Positions 48,190 through 57,418 of a stretch of DNA of 64,000 nucleotides are shown here, one piece after another. How positions within the stretch are numbered: the stretch's first letter is position 1; each line of letters opens with the position of its first letter. The translations under genes and the position numbers were made by a program. A model generated the notes under the pieces. That model was not told where the DNA came from. It was given only the letters and a program-made list of their open reading frames with translations, and searched no databases. Source of the DNA: Micromonospora tarapacensis (GTDB lineage: Bacteria > Actinomycetota > Actinomycetes > Mycobacteriales > Micromonosporaceae); the NCBI RefSeq assembly GCF_019697375.1, contig NZ_JAHCDI010000004.1, forward strand, positions 4,947,324 to 5,011,323. The letters are read 5' to 3'.

Positions 48190-49167
48190 ATGCGTGCGAT
48201 CACCATTCCGGAGCCCGGCGGACCCGACGCGCTCACCTGGACCGAGGTGCCCGAACCGCAGCCCGGCCCGGGTGAGGTGGTCATCGACGTGCGGGCCACC
48301 GCGGTGAACCGGGCCGACCTGCTGCAACGGCAGGGGCACTACCCTCCGCCGCCAGGTGCGCCCGCGTACCCCGGGCTGGAATGCTCGGGGGTGGTGAGCG
48401 CGATCGCTCCCGACGTGACCGACGCCCGGGTGGGTGACGAGGTCTGCGCGCTGCTGGCCGGCGGCGGGTATGCCGAGCGGGTGGCCGTGCCCGTCGGGCA
48501 ACTGCTGCCGGTGCCGGCCGGGGTCGACCTGGTCGACGCCGCCGCGTTGCCCGAGGTCGCGTGCACGGTTTGGTCGAACGTGGTGCGGGTGGCCCGCTTG
48601 ACGGCGGGCGAGACGTTGCTGGTGCACGGAGGTGGCAGCGGCATCGGCACCTTCGCGATCCAGCTCGGGGCCGCGCTGGGCGCGAAGGTGGTGGCGACCG
48701 CCCGGGCCACGAAGCACGACCGGCTGCGCGAGCTGGGTGCCGGCCATCTGGTCGACTACCGGGACCAGGATTTCGTCGAGGAGGTCCGGCGGGTCACCGA
48801 CGGCCGGGGTGCGGACGTCGTCCTCGACATCATGGGCGCGTCGTACCTCGGCCGGAACGTCGCCGCGCTGGCCACCGACGGGCGACTGGTGGTGATCGGC
48901 ATGCAGGGCGGGCGCCGGGGCGAGCTGGATCTCGGCGCGCTGCTGGCCAAGCGTGGCACGGTCGCCGCCACCGCGCTGCGCTCCCGCCCGCTGGACCAGA
49001 AGGCCGCCATCGTCCGGGGGGTACGCGATCAGGTCTGGCCGCTGGTCGAGGCGGGCCGGGTACGCCCGGTCGTCGACCGGCGGCTGCCGATCACCGAGGC
49101 GGCCGACGCGCACCGGCTGGTCGAGTCGAACGAACACGTCGGCAAGGTGCTGCTCACCGTCGGCTGA
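48190..49167 (+). CDS. NAD(P)H quinone oxidoreductase (zeta-crystallin-like, MDR family)
   Basis: A 325-residue zinc-free medium-chain dehydrogenase. It begins MRAITIPEPGGPDALTWTEV; NRADLLQRQGHYPPPPGAPA is the quinone-oxidoreductase signature. The NADPH motif is VHGGGSGIGTFAIQLGAALG. The family reduces quinones with NADPH, one or two electrons at a time. ATG 48190 is chosen; the frame is open into the tRNA. SoxR, a redox sensor, lies just downstream on the other strand. The 85 bases after the stop are a degenerate CAGGACCGGGCA-type repeat. Confidence 0.9.
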   Translation: MRAITIPEPGGPDALTWTEVPEPQPGPGEVVIDVRATAVNRADLLQRQGHYPPPPGAPAYPGLECSGVVSAIAPDVTDARVGDEVCALLAGGGYAERVAVPVGQLLPVPAGVDLVDAAALPEVACTVWSNVVRVARLTAGETLLVHGGGSGIGTFAIQLGAALGAKVVATARATKHDRLRELGAGHLVDYRDQDFVEEVRRVTDGRGADVVLDIMGASYLGRNVAALATDGRLVVIGMQGGRRGELDLGALLAKRGTVAATALRSRPLDQKAAIVRGVRDQVWPLVEAGRVRPVVDRRLPITEAADAHRLVESNEHVGKVLLTVG

Positions 49168-49252
49168 GCAGAACCGGGCAGGACCGGACCGGGCAAGGGC
49201 AGGACCGAGCAGGGCCAGGACCGCGCAAGGACCGGGCAGGGCCAGGGAAGCC

Positions 49253-49693
49253 TTACTGCGGCAGGGTGAGGCGGGCGCCGGGTCCCTCACCGGCCAGGGT
49301 GTCGCCCGGGTTGTAGAGGGTGCAGCGGCGCAGCGACAGGCAGCCGCAGCCGATGCAGCCGTCCAGGTCGTCGCGGAGCCGGCGCATCAGCCTGATCTTC
49401 TCGTCGAGGCGGGCCCGCCAGGCGGTGGAGAGCCGCGCCCAGTCGTCGGCGGTGGGTGTCCGGGAGGCGGGCAGCGAGTCCAGCGCGGACCGGATCTCGG
49501 CGAGCGGGATGCCGACCTGCTGGGCGATCCGGATGAACGCCACCCGGCGCAGCTCGCCGCGGTGGTAGCGGCGCTGGTTGCCGCCGGTGCGGTCGGCCCG
49601 GATCAGGCCCAGCCGCTCGTAGTAGCGCAGGGCGGACTGCGCCACCCCGCTGCGGGCGGCGAGTTGACCGATGGTCAACGATTCCTGCATCAC
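49253..49693 (-). CDS. soxR: redox-sensitive transcriptional activator SoxR
   Basis: A 146-residue MerR-family regulator: the HTH at 6-40 (LTIGQLAARSGVAQSALRYY), a dimerisation helix, and the [2Fe-2S] site CIGCGCLSLRRC (CxGCGCxxxxxC). The cluster is oxidised by redox-cycling compounds, switching on target promoters. Start 49693 or the second Met. It is divergent from a split transketolase across only 44 bases, which makes that pair its likely target. Confidence 0.93.
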   Translation of the reverse strand: MMQESLTIGQLAARSGVAQSALRYYERLGLIRADRTGGNQRRYHRGELRRVAFIRIAQQVGIPLAEIRSALDSLPASRTPTADDWARLSTAWRARLDEKIRLMRRLRDDLDGCIGCGCLSLRRCTLYNPGDTLAGEGPGARLTLPQ

Positions 49694-49737
49694 ATTCGCC
49701 TTGAGTTGAACCTCGCTTGAACTTGCAGGCTATCCGC
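49694..49737 (+). promoter_or_regulatory. SoxR-type promoter with long spacer
   Basis: In the gap between soxR and the transketolase genes, TTGAAC and TATCCG are separated by 19 bases, the overlong spacing used by MerR/SoxR promoters. The spacer CCTCGCTTGAACTTGCAGG has CCT...AGG ends but is an imperfect dyad. Confidence 0.5.
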
Positions 49738-50463
49738 ATGACCACACTCGCCACCACCACAGCCCGGATCGCCGAGGCCGCCGCGCCGCTCGACGGCCGG
49801 CACCCGGTCGCCCCACTGCTGGAACGCGCCCGCGCCGGCCGGGAGTTCGGCGCGAACGTCCACTCGACCCTCGACGTGCTCTGGGTGCTCTACGACCGGG
49901 TCCTGCGGGTCACCCCGGCTACCGTCGACGACCCCGACCGCGACCGGTTCCTGCTCTCCAAGGGGCACGCGGTCGCCGGTTACTACGCGGTGCTCGCCGC
50001 GAAGGGCTTCGTCCCACCCGACTGGCTGGACGACCAGGGCGGGCCGGAGAGCCGGCTCGGCGACCACCCGGACCGGACGCTGGTGCCCGGGGTGGAGATC
50101 GGCTCCGGCTCGCTCGGGCACGGTCTCGGTCTGGCCGTCGGCACCGCGCTCGGGCTGCGCGCCCAGGGCCTGCTCGACCCTCGGGTGTACGTCCTGCTCG
50201 GCGACGCCGAACTGGACGAGGGCGCCAACCACGAGGCGATCGCGTACGCCGGTGCCGTCGGTCTGGCCAACCTGACCGCCGTCGTGGTCGACAACTCCTC
50301 CGCCACGCACGGCTGGCCGGGCGGGTTGGCCACCCGGTTCACGGTCAACGGGTGGACCGCCGCCACGGTCGACGGGCGGGACCACGCCGCCCTGCACGCC
50401 GCGCTGACAGGACACCACGGACACCGGCCGCACCTCGTCGTCGCCGTCATCGAGAGTGAGTGA
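49738..50463 (+). CDS. transketolase, N-terminal half
   Basis: A 241-residue thiamine-diphosphate-binding half-transketolase: LLSKGHAVAGYYAVLAAKGF, EIGSGSLGHGLGLAVGTALG and LLGDAELDEGANHEA (GDxxxxEG for ThDP and magnesium). Split transketolases are common in secondary metabolism and archaea. ATG 49738 lies just after the predicted promoter, so the message may be leaderless. The second half follows by overlap. Expected activity: transfer of a two-carbon ketol unit between sugar phosphates. Confidence 0.9.
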   Translation: MTTLATTTARIAEAAAPLDGRHPVAPLLERARAGREFGANVHSTLDVLWVLYDRVLRVTPATVDDPDRDRFLLSKGHAVAGYYAVLAAKGFVPPDWLDDQGGPESRLGDHPDRTLVPGVEIGSGSLGHGLGLAVGTALGLRAQGLLDPRVYVLLGDAELDEGANHEAIAYAGAVGLANLTAVVVDNSSATHGWPGGLATRFTVNGWTAATVDGRDHAALHAALTGHHGHRPHLVVAVIESE

Positions 50464-50465
50464 TC

Positions 50466-51356
50466 ATGCGGGACCGTTTCGTCGACACCACCACGCTGCT
50501 GCTCGCCGAGGATCCGCGTACCGCCCTGGTGCTCGCCGACATCTCCGCCGAGGCGTTCGCCCCGGCCGCCCGACGGCATCCCGACCGGGTGCTCAACGTC
50601 GGTATCCGGGAGCAGTTGATGCTGGGCGTGGCCGGCGGGCTGGCGCTGACCGGGCTGCGCCCGATCGTGCACAGCTACGCGCCGTTCCTCGTCGAGCGGG
50701 CGTACGAGCAGATCAAGCTCGACCTCGACCACCAGGCGGCGAGCGCGGTGCTGGTCGGCGTGGGCGCCTCGTACGACCGCGCGGCGGCCGGGCGTACCCA
50801 CCTCAGCCCGGCCGACGTCGCGCTGCTCGACACCCTGTCCGGCTGGACCGTGCACGTGCCGGGGCACCCGGCCGAGGTGCCGGGCGTGCTGCGTGCCACG
50901 GTGGCCGCCGACACCTCGGCGTACCTGCGGCTGTCCACGCTGAGCAACGCCCGCCCGCACGCCGGCGACGGCGCGCTCGTGGTGGTGCGCGACGCCGGCC
51001 CCGGCGCGGCGCTGCTGGTCGCGGTCGGGCCGGTGCTGGACGCGGCCCTCTCGGCGGCGGCGGACCTGCCGGTGACCGTGGCGTACACCCACCGGCCGCG
51101 CCCGTTCGACACCGGCGGGCTGCGGGCGCTCGCCGGCACCGAGGTGATCCTGGTCGAGCCCTACCTGGCGGGCACCTCGGCGCGGGTGGTCACGGCAGCG
51201 CTGGCGGACCGGGCGCACCGGCTGCTCACGCTCGGGGTCGGGCGGGAGGAACTGCGCCGCTACGGCTCGGCCGAGGACCACACCCGCTGGCACGCGCTGG
51301 ACGCGGCGGGGCTGCGCCGCTCGCTGACCGGCTTTCTTTCCGCCGCCCTGGTGTGA
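50466..51356 (+). CDS. transketolase, C-terminal half
   Basis: A 296-residue partner carrying the pyrimidine-binding domain (RVLNVGIREQLMLGVAGGLA, with the catalytic Glu in IREQ) and the C-terminal domain (LVEPYLAGTSARVVTAAL). ATG 50466 has purine-rich GAGAGTGAG upstream; GTG 50460, overlapping the previous stop, is an alternative. Both halves are needed for one active enzyme. Confidence 0.9.
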   Translation: MRDRFVDTTTLLLAEDPRTALVLADISAEAFAPAARRHPDRVLNVGIREQLMLGVAGGLALTGLRPIVHSYAPFLVERAYEQIKLDLDHQAASAVLVGVGASYDRAAAGRTHLSPADVALLDTLSGWTVHVPGHPAEVPGVLRATVAADTSAYLRLSTLSNARPHAGDGALVVVRDAGPGAALLVAVGPVLDAALSAAADLPVTVAYTHRPRPFDTGGLRALAGTEVILVEPYLAGTSARVVTAALADRAHRLLTLGVGREELRRYGSAEDHTRWHALDAAGLRRSLTGFLSAALV

Positions 51357-51404
51357 GGCTGGCACCGGCCAGCCCGGTGGCAGCGGGCTGGACCGGCCCG
51401 ACGA

Positions 51405-52112
51405 TCAGGAAGCGGTAGCGCCACCGGGGCGGCGTCGGGTGCGCTCGCGGCCGAGGATCCAGATCGCCTCGACGCCGTCCCGCCAAGTGATCTTCTTGCC
51501 CTCCTCGCGGCCCCGGGCCCGGTAGCTGATCGGCACCTCGTACGGCCGGATCCGGCGGCGCAACAGCTTGCCCGTCACCTCGGCCTCCATGCCGAAACCG
51601 CGGGAGCGGACGTCCAGCGAGCGGTAGAGCGCGACCGGCATCAGCTTGAAACAGGTTTCCAGGTCGCCGATGTAGGAGTTGAACAGCACGTTCGCCGCCA
51701 TGGTGACGCCCTTGTTGCCGATGACGTACCAGAAGCTGTAGGCACTGTGGCTGCCGAAGGTGCGGTTGCCGTAGACCACCGTCGCCCGGCCGTCGAGCAC
51801 CGGGGCGAGCAGCTTGGGGATGTCCTGCGGGTCGTACTCCAGATCGGCGTCGAGGATGACCATGTATTCGCCCTCGGCGCTGGCGACCGCGGTCCGGATG
51901 GCCGCGCCCTTGCCCGCGTTGCGCTGGTGAGTGATCACCCTCAGCCGCGCGTCGTCGGTCCGGCCGAGGATCTCCCCGGTTCCGTCGCGGCTTCCGTCGT
52001 CGACGACCAGGAGTTCGATCTCGCACGGATACTCGACCGCCAACGCCTGCTTGAGGGCAGCCGCGACGCGCTCTTCCTCGTTGTAGACCGGCATGAGGAT
52101 CGACAGCTTCAC
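51405..52112 (-). CDS. GT2-family glycosyltransferase (dolichol-phosphate-mannose-synthase-like)
   Basis: A 235-residue GT-A enzyme: LSILMPVYNEEERVAAALKQ, LLVVDDGSRDGT, RNAGKGAAIRTAVASAEGEY and VILDADLEYDPQDI with its DxD. It closely resembles polyprenol-phosphate sugar synthases. GTG 52112 has GGAG five bases upstream. The frame runs open far beyond this across the next gene; that part is antisense. Confidence 0.88.
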   Translation of the reverse strand: MKLSILMPVYNEEERVAAALKQALAVEYPCEIELLVVDDGSRDGTGEILGRTDDARLRVITHQRNAGKGAAIRTAVASAEGEYMVILDADLEYDPQDIPKLLAPVLDGRATVVYGNRTFGSHSAYSFWYVIGNKGVTMAANVLFNSYIGDLETCFKLMPVALYRSLDVRSRGFGMEAEVTGKLLRRRIRPYEVPISYRARGREEGKKITWRDGVEAIWILGRERTRRRPGGATAS

Positions 52113-52355
52113 GGGAATCTCCACGAGGGCGGGCGGTATGTCGGGCCATAGCCTAGCCCGGCAGGTCAGCCGGATGGCGGTGGCCTCCGGTGGAGATGGA
52201 CGGCCGGGCGCCGGACCGATCGCGTTGCCTGCCCCATTGGCCCGGTTCGGCGGTGCGCGCAAGTATTCCGAGATGTATTCACATACCTGCATCGCACGCG
52301 TTACCGTCCGGTAACTCGATCGACGTCCCGCGATCGAGCCGAAAGGAGTGTGTCG

Positions 52356-53954
52356 ATGTCTGGTGCCACTGCCAGGCGCGAACGGGCGCATCGACGGCGG
52401 CTCGCCCCGATCGCCGTCCTCGCCACCGCTCTCGTCCTGCCGATGCTGGCCACGGCCACACCAGCCGCCGCGGCCGACCGACCCACCGCCCAGCCACTGC
52501 CCGCCCACCTGGAGACCATCCGCGCCGCCGAGGCCACCGCGCTCTACGGCGCACCCGGCATCCGCCCGATCGAACAGCGACGCACCTCGCTGATCACCAT
52601 GGGCGACAGCCAGATCTCCGGCGAGGGGGTGGGCAACTACGTGCCCGGCACCCACCAGCCGGGCAACTGGTGCGACCGCTCGTACGACCAGGCGGTGTTC
52701 CGCACCGGCATCGCCGCCGACGAGCGCTACAACATCGCCTGCTCGGGCGCCACCCCGTGGAACCTGGTTGCGGGTGGCCCGAGCCAGCACAACGAGCTGA
52801 ACCAGGGCGACCACCTCGCGATCAAGGCACGCAACACGCACGTCAAGCTGATCTGGGTGGTCGCCGGTGCCAACGGGGACGGCACCATCCAGTTCGGTCC
52901 GGTCGCCACCGACTGCGCCATCCGCCGCGTCTTCTTCCAGGGGCCCTGCTGGCCCACCTACACCGACCAGTGGACGGTACGCACCGACGGCAGCCGCCGA
53001 GCCGTCGAGGAGGCGCTGACCGACATCCGCCGGACCATGGCGGACGCCGGCTACCTGAACTCCGACTACGAGCTGGTGTTCATGTCGTACTCCAGCCCGG
53101 CCGGCCCGGACGTGGAGGACAACCCGAACTTCCCCGGCTGGTACTCGGGCGGCTGTCTGCTCTACCTCGCCGACGCCGCGTTCGCCCGGAACAAGGCGGT
53201 GCCGCTGTTCGAGTCGGCGCTGCGGGCGGCGGCGGCCGACACCGGCACCCGCTATCTCGACGCCAGCCGGCTGTTCCACGGCCACGAGGTGTGCACCGAC
53301 AGCACCTCGGTCCGCGGGCTCTACATCGAGCTGGGCATCTGGGACGAGAACGCGGCCCGACAGTCGTTCCACCCGAACTACCGGGGGCACGGCATGTTCG
53401 CCCAGTGCATCACCCAGTTCTACGCCTCCGGGCAGGAACAGGGCAGCTGCGTCGACCCGGCCAGCACCGGCAACGGCGTGCTCCACCCCGGGTTGTTGGA
53501 GTTCAGGCAGCTGCGCAACGCCGCCACCGGCACCTGTGTGGACGGCAAGGGGTACAACTCACGCAACGGCACCGTCCAGCAGTCGTACCGCTGCCACGGC
53601 GGGCGTAACCAGGGCTTCTGGTACGACCCGACCCGACAGTCGCTGCACTCCGAGCTGTCCCACGATCGCTGCCTGGACGTCTCCGGCGGATCGCTGCAAT
53701 CGGGCCGGGCGGTCAACATCTACGACTGCCACGGTGGCACCAACCAGAAGTTCGTGCTCTCCGGCAGCCGGCTCCGGGCCGCCGGTGACACCAACCTCTG
53801 CCTGGCCTTCGACAACCCGTTGCTGAGCACCCCGCGGCTGCGGCTGGCCACCTGCTCCAGCAGCTCCCGGCAGCAGTGGTCGTTCGAGTCGCGGTCGTTC
53901 GCCGAGCCTGTCGGGTACGGGAGGGACGACTTCATCGGGTCCCGGGTGTACTGA
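52356..53954 (+). CDS. secreted SGNH-hydrolase-like protein with ricin-type lectin domain
   Basis: A 532-residue exported protein. The N-terminus is a signal peptide (RRRLAPIAVLATALVLPMLA, cleavage after ATPAAAA). Residues 75-385 form an SGNH/GDSL-type domain: ITMGDSQISGEG holds the Ser, and FHPNYRGHGMF the His. Residues 390-520 are a ricin B beta-trefoil with NQGFW, NQKFV and QQWSF repeats for binding glycans. Likely an extracellular esterase acting on polysaccharide. ATG 52356 is chosen for its spacing from AAAGGAG. Confidence 0.85.
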   Translation: MSGATARRERAHRRRLAPIAVLATALVLPMLATATPAAAADRPTAQPLPAHLETIRAAEATALYGAPGIRPIEQRRTSLITMGDSQISGEGVGNYVPGTHQPGNWCDRSYDQAVFRTGIAADERYNIACSGATPWNLVAGGPSQHNELNQGDHLAIKARNTHVKLIWVVAGANGDGTIQFGPVATDCAIRRVFFQGPCWPTYTDQWTVRTDGSRRAVEEALTDIRRTMADAGYLNSDYELVFMSYSSPAGPDVEDNPNFPGWYSGGCLLYLADAAFARNKAVPLFESALRAAAADTGTRYLDASRLFHGHEVCTDSTSVRGLYIELGIWDENAARQSFHPNYRGHGMFAQCITQFYASGQEQGSCVDPASTGNGVLHPGLLEFRQLRNAATGTCVDGKGYNSRNGTVQQSYRCHGGRNQGFWYDPTRQSLHSELSHDRCLDVSGGSLQSGRAVNIYDCHGGTNQKFVLSGSRLRAAGDTNLCLAFDNPLLSTPRLRLATCSSSSRQQWSFESRSFAEPVGYGRDDFIGSRVY

Positions 53955-53962
53955 CCCACCCG

Positions 53963-54012
53963 GATCTTGGTACGGAACGGCCCCTCCCCGGGGGCGGTTC
54001 CGTACCAAGATC
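53963..54012. terminator. bidirectional hairpin terminator
   Basis: 22-bp arms (53963-53984, 53991-54012) with one mismatch and a six-base loop, between the convergent lectin-esterase and lipoprotein genes. Confidence 0.8.
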
Positions 54013-54031
54013 TGGGCTGGCGCCGTGGGCG

Positions 54032-54622
54032 TCAGCCTTGGTCGACGGGGACGAGGATCAGGCGGGCGGTGGAGGCGTCACCCTCCTTCGCGCCGGCGAC
54101 GCCCAGCTTGGTGCCGACCTTGATGCCCGTGGACGCGACCGACCTCCGCCGCTCGATCACGCGCAGGTCGTCGGAGAAGGTCCAGGTCAGGGTGAAACCA
54201 TCGGTCGACTTGACGGTCATCTTGTCGCCGTCGACGGCAGTCACCTCGCCGCGCTGCACGGCCACGGTCTTCGTACCGCCGTCCTTGGTCTGCACCACCG
54301 CCTCGCCGTGCAGCGTGTTCCTGCGCAGCAGCACCCGGGCCCCGCGGCGCTTGCGCAACTCTTCGACGCGCTCCCGCCGGGTCTTGCCCTCGGCGGCCGG
54401 CGGCTCGCCCGGCGCGGGCTCCGTGGCCTCGGGTTCCAGCTCGACGGGATCGAAGCCGAGCGCGGCGAGGGCCTGGCCCTCGGCACCCATCGCCGCGACC
54501 ACCTCGACGGCGGTCTCCTGCGTGGCGTCCCGACCGGGCCGGGCCACCCCGCAGCCGGCGGCGCCCAACGCGACCGCCACCAGCAGCGCCGTGGTGGCGG
54601 TGACGGATCCCCTGCGTGCCAT
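54032..54622 (-). CDS. lipoprotein of unknown function
   Basis: A 196-residue protein with a lipoprotein signal (ATTALLVAVALGAAGC, lipobox LGAAGC). An acidic Pro-rich linker precedes a helix (KTRRERVEELRKRRGARVLL) and a beta domain with TLHGEAVVQTKDGGTKTVAV and KSTDGFTLTWTFSDDLRVIE. Probably anchored outside the membrane. It follows the two-component genes on the same strand, 73 bases after the kinase stop, and may be part of the same system. Confidence 0.8.
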   Translation of the reverse strand: MARRGSVTATTALLVAVALGAAGCGVARPGRDATQETAVEVVAAMGAEGQALAALGFDPVELEPEATEPAPGEPPAAEGKTRRERVEELRKRRGARVLLRRNTLHGEAVVQTKDGGTKTVAVQRGEVTAVDGDKMTVKSTDGFTLTWTFSDDLRVIERRRSVASTGIKVGTKLGVAGAKEGDASTARLILVPVDQG

Positions 54623-54695
54623 GTCTCGTCCTCTCGTTCGTGGTGCCACCAGCGTGCCCCGGCCGGATGAGCCAACCGTCAGGCCGACGTTCGAG

Positions 54696-56065
54696 TCAGG
54701 TAAGGATCCCGGGCAACCGCACGGTGAACGCCGCCCCGCCCTCCGGGGCGTGCCCGGCGGTGATCTCCCCGCCCAGCCGGCGGACCAGGCCGGCGGCGAG
54801 CGCCAGACCGAGCCCGCTGCCGACCTTGCGCACCCCCGGTAACGCTGGTGCAGCGCGCCGCGCTCGAAGGCCACCGCCAGGTCGTCGTCGGTCAGCCCGG
54901 GCCCGCCGTCGCGGACCTCGACCACGCCGCCGGCCGCCGGGTCGGCAGCGGCCGGCCGGACCGCGAGGACCACCGGCGCCCCGGGCGGGACGACCCGCAG
55001 CGCGTTCTCCAACAGCCCGTCGAGCACCTGCCGGATCCGTCCCGGATCGGTGTACGCCGGCACCGGCCACTCCGGCAGTTCCGCCCGGAACGTCACCCCG
55101 ACCGAGGCACACCGATCGGCCCAGATCCGGCCAGCGTCGGCGGTCAGCCGGGCCAGGTCGACCGGCACCGGTTCGAGCGGGAAGTCGACCGCCTCCAGCC
55201 GGGCCAGCGCCAGCAGGTCGTTGACCAGCCGGTCCAGGTGCTCCGCCTGGGCGAGCATGGTCCGACCGGTGTCGGCCGCCGCGGCCGGTTCGACCACTCC
55301 GTCGGCCAGCGCCTCGGCGTAGCCCCGGATCGCGGTCAGCGGGGTACGCAGCTCGTGCGAGACGGAGAGCAGGAACTCCCGCTGCCGGCCCTCGCTGGTG
55401 GCCAGCGCGGTGGCCAGCCCGTTCAACGCGTACGCCAGGTCGGCCACCTCGGCCGGCGATTCCACCGGCACCCGGACGGTCCGGTCCCCGGCGCGCAGCC
55501 GGGCGGCGGCGGTGGCCGCCCGGCGGATCGGCCGGGCCAGCCGCCGGGCGAGCAGTGAACCGGCGACCGCCCCGGCCGCGAGCCCCGCCAACAGCGGCAG
55601 CCAGAGCCCGCGCAGCACCTGACGCCACACCCCGGCCCCGGCGGGACGGGTCAGCACCACGCCGTCACCACCGGGCAGCGCCCGCCCCTCGACGAACGCC
55701 CGTTGCCCCGCGACCAGCCGCCGGCCCGAGATGTCCCGCCCGTTGACGACCCGGTTGACCACCTGCGGAGGCAACCCGGGACGGTCGACGGTGCCGCCGG
55801 AGATCAGGTAGATGGTGGTGCCCCGGTTGCCGAGTTGGCGGATCAACCGTTCGCCGGCCAGGTCACGGACCCGGCCGGGCCGGGCCCGCAACAGCTCGGC
55901 GGCGAGTTGGGCCTGCGCGGCCAGCGCCTGCCGGTCGCCCCGTTCCACGGAACGGACCGCCACCGGCACCGCGACCATCGCGGTGACCAGCACCGATACC
56001 AGCGCGACCGCGCAGGTCACCAGCACCGCGCGGGCGGTCAGCGTACGGCCGGGACGGTCAGCCAT
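54696..56065 (-). pseudogene. sensor histidine kinase, single-base frameshift near the end
   Basis: Two membrane segments (12-34 and about 150-172) flank a sensor domain of about 115 residues. HAMP (RLARPIRRAATAAARLRAGD), HisKA (FLLSVSHELRTPLTAIRGYA) and HATPase N-box (LLENALRVVPPG) and DGGPGL follow. The frame then shifts near 54838: the kinase frame ends GALHQRYRG, and the neighbouring frame supplies VRKVGSGLGLALAAGLV and the natural end. One more G in a run of five restores 456 residues. Without it, the frame runs into the lipoprotein gene. Overlaps the regulator gene by eight bases. Confidence 0.8.
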
Positions 56066-56750
56066 CGGCGGCGTACCCGACGCCCCGGTGAGTGCGGATC
56101 ACGCTCGCCGGGCCGAGCTTCGCCCGGACCTGCGCCACGTGCACGTCGACGGTGCGGGTGCCGGCGTGCGCCGCGTACCCCCACACCCCGGCCAGCAGTT
56201 CCTCCCGGGTGAAGACCCGCCCGGGTCGGCTGATCAGGTGGGCCAGCAGGTCGAACTCGGTGGAGGTCAGTTGCACCGGCCGCCCGTCCGCGGTGACCGC
56301 CCGACGGCCGGGGTCGAGGGTGATCCGGCCGAGCGCGACGGGTTGTCCCGCCGTACCGGGCGGTCCCGCGGTACGCCGCAGCACGGCCCGCACCCGGGCG
56401 ACGAGTTCGCGCGGGCTGAACGGCTTGGTGACGTAGTCGTCCGCGCCCAACTCCAGGCCGACGATCCGGTCCACCTCGTCGTCACGGGCGGTGAGAAAGA
56501 TGACCGGGGTCCAGTCGGCGGCCTCGCGCAGGCGCCGGCAGATCTCGGTGCCGGCCAGGCCCGGCAGTGCGATGTCGAGCACGCAGGCCACCGGGCGCAG
56601 CCGGCGGGCCGCGGCGAGGCCGGCGGTGCCGTCGTGTTCGACGTGTACGCCGAAGCCGTCCCGGCTCAGGTAGAGCCGGACCAGGTCGGCGATGCTGGGC
56701 TCGTCCTCAACCACCAGGACCAGCCCGCGCCGAGGATGCTCGACGGTCAC
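56058..56750 (-). CDS. OmpR-family response regulator
   Basis: A 230-residue regulator: receiver domain with LVVEDEPSIADLVRLYL, the phosphorylated Asp in ACVLDIALPG, Thr in VIFLTARDD and Lys in YVTKPFSPREL; then a winged helix (VQLTSTEFDLLAHLISRPG, VDVHVAQVRAKLG, RTHRGVGYA). Partner of the kinase that follows by overlap. ATG 56750. Confidence 0.92.
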   Translation of the reverse strand: MTVEHPRRGLVLVVEDEPSIADLVRLYLSRDGFGVHVEHDGTAGLAAARRLRPVACVLDIALPGLAGTEICRRLREAADWTPVIFLTARDDEVDRIVGLELGADDYVTKPFSPRELVARVRAVLRRTAGPPGTAGQPVALGRITLDPGRRAVTADGRPVQLTSTEFDLLAHLISRPGRVFTREELLAGVWGYAAHAGTRTVDVHVAQVRAKLGPASVIRTHRGVGYAADG

Positions 56751-56820
56751 CGTGACATGATTGCCGATCGGTGTGGCTCGGCGACGTCAGGCAGTGTTCG
56801 GGTTCGGTAAGAACACCCGG

Positions 56821-57333
56821 TCAGCGGGCCACGACGGGCCGAAAGGTGGCAGCCCGGTCGGCGGGCGGCGGCTCGGCGACGGTCGCCACGACCCGGGGCT
56901 GCGCGCTGTGCACGCGGGTGCGGAAGGCGTGGTTGAGCAGCGCATCCAGCTGCCACACCTGCTTCGGGTGCCGGGTGCGGATGAGGAAACGCTCACGGAT
57001 GCCGTCGATGGCGGTGGCGGCCAGTTCGACGCAGTGCAGTCGAGCGTCGGGGCTCCAGGTGACATGGCTCAGCTCACGCAGCTCGGTGTTGAGGTGCAGC
57101 CGCAGCCGGTGCAGCACCCGGGTCTGCCGGGTGACCACGATCCGTCGGTGGGTGAGCAGGAGGAGGTAGTCCCCGGTCACCGGGCGCTCAGGTCGGCTGC
57201 ACCGGGTGACGAGGACGGTGGCGTCGCCGGAACCCACACAGCGACGAAACACCGGCATGTGACGGGTGGCGGTTTGTACCGCCAGACCGGCCTCGGAGGC
57301 GGCCGGAAGGAACGTTCGGGAGAAGACGTCCAT
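56821..57333 (-). CDS. conserved-looking hypothetical protein
   Basis: A 170-residue soluble protein with a central beta-rich part (DYLLLLTHRRIVVTRQTRVL, LHLNTELRELSHVTWSPDAR) that could be a PH-like fold, and helical ends. No catalytic motif seen. It stands alone between the response regulator and the thiolase, on the same strand. Function unknown. Confidence 0.65.
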   Translation of the reverse strand: MDVFSRTFLPAASEAGLAVQTATRHMPVFRRCVGSGDATVLVTRCSRPERPVTGDYLLLLTHRRIVVTRQTRVLHRLRLHLNTELRELSHVTWSPDARLHCVELAATAIDGIRERFLIRTRHPKQVWQLDALLNHAFRTRVHSAQPRVVATVAEPPPADRAATFRPVVAR

Positions 57334-57418
57334 GCTCTGCCCAACGATGGCGCTCGTTGGGTGACGTGGCTCACGGACATGCTTTTTGCAAATTCCACGT
57401 TACGGCGCGTGGCCGCGG

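Noticed and set aside
51405..53486. A 693-codon minus-strand frame spanning the GT2 gene and the whole lectin-esterase
   Set aside because: Only the first 235 codons before the stop (from GTG 52112) match GT2. The upstream part is antisense to a signal-peptide-bearing protein with clear domains, and long antisense frames are expected at this GC content.
54032..56065. A single 677-residue kinase-lipoprotein fusion
   Set aside because: The join passes through nonsense sequence after a frameshift in the kinase. The lipoprotein has its own ATG at 54622 and signal peptide.
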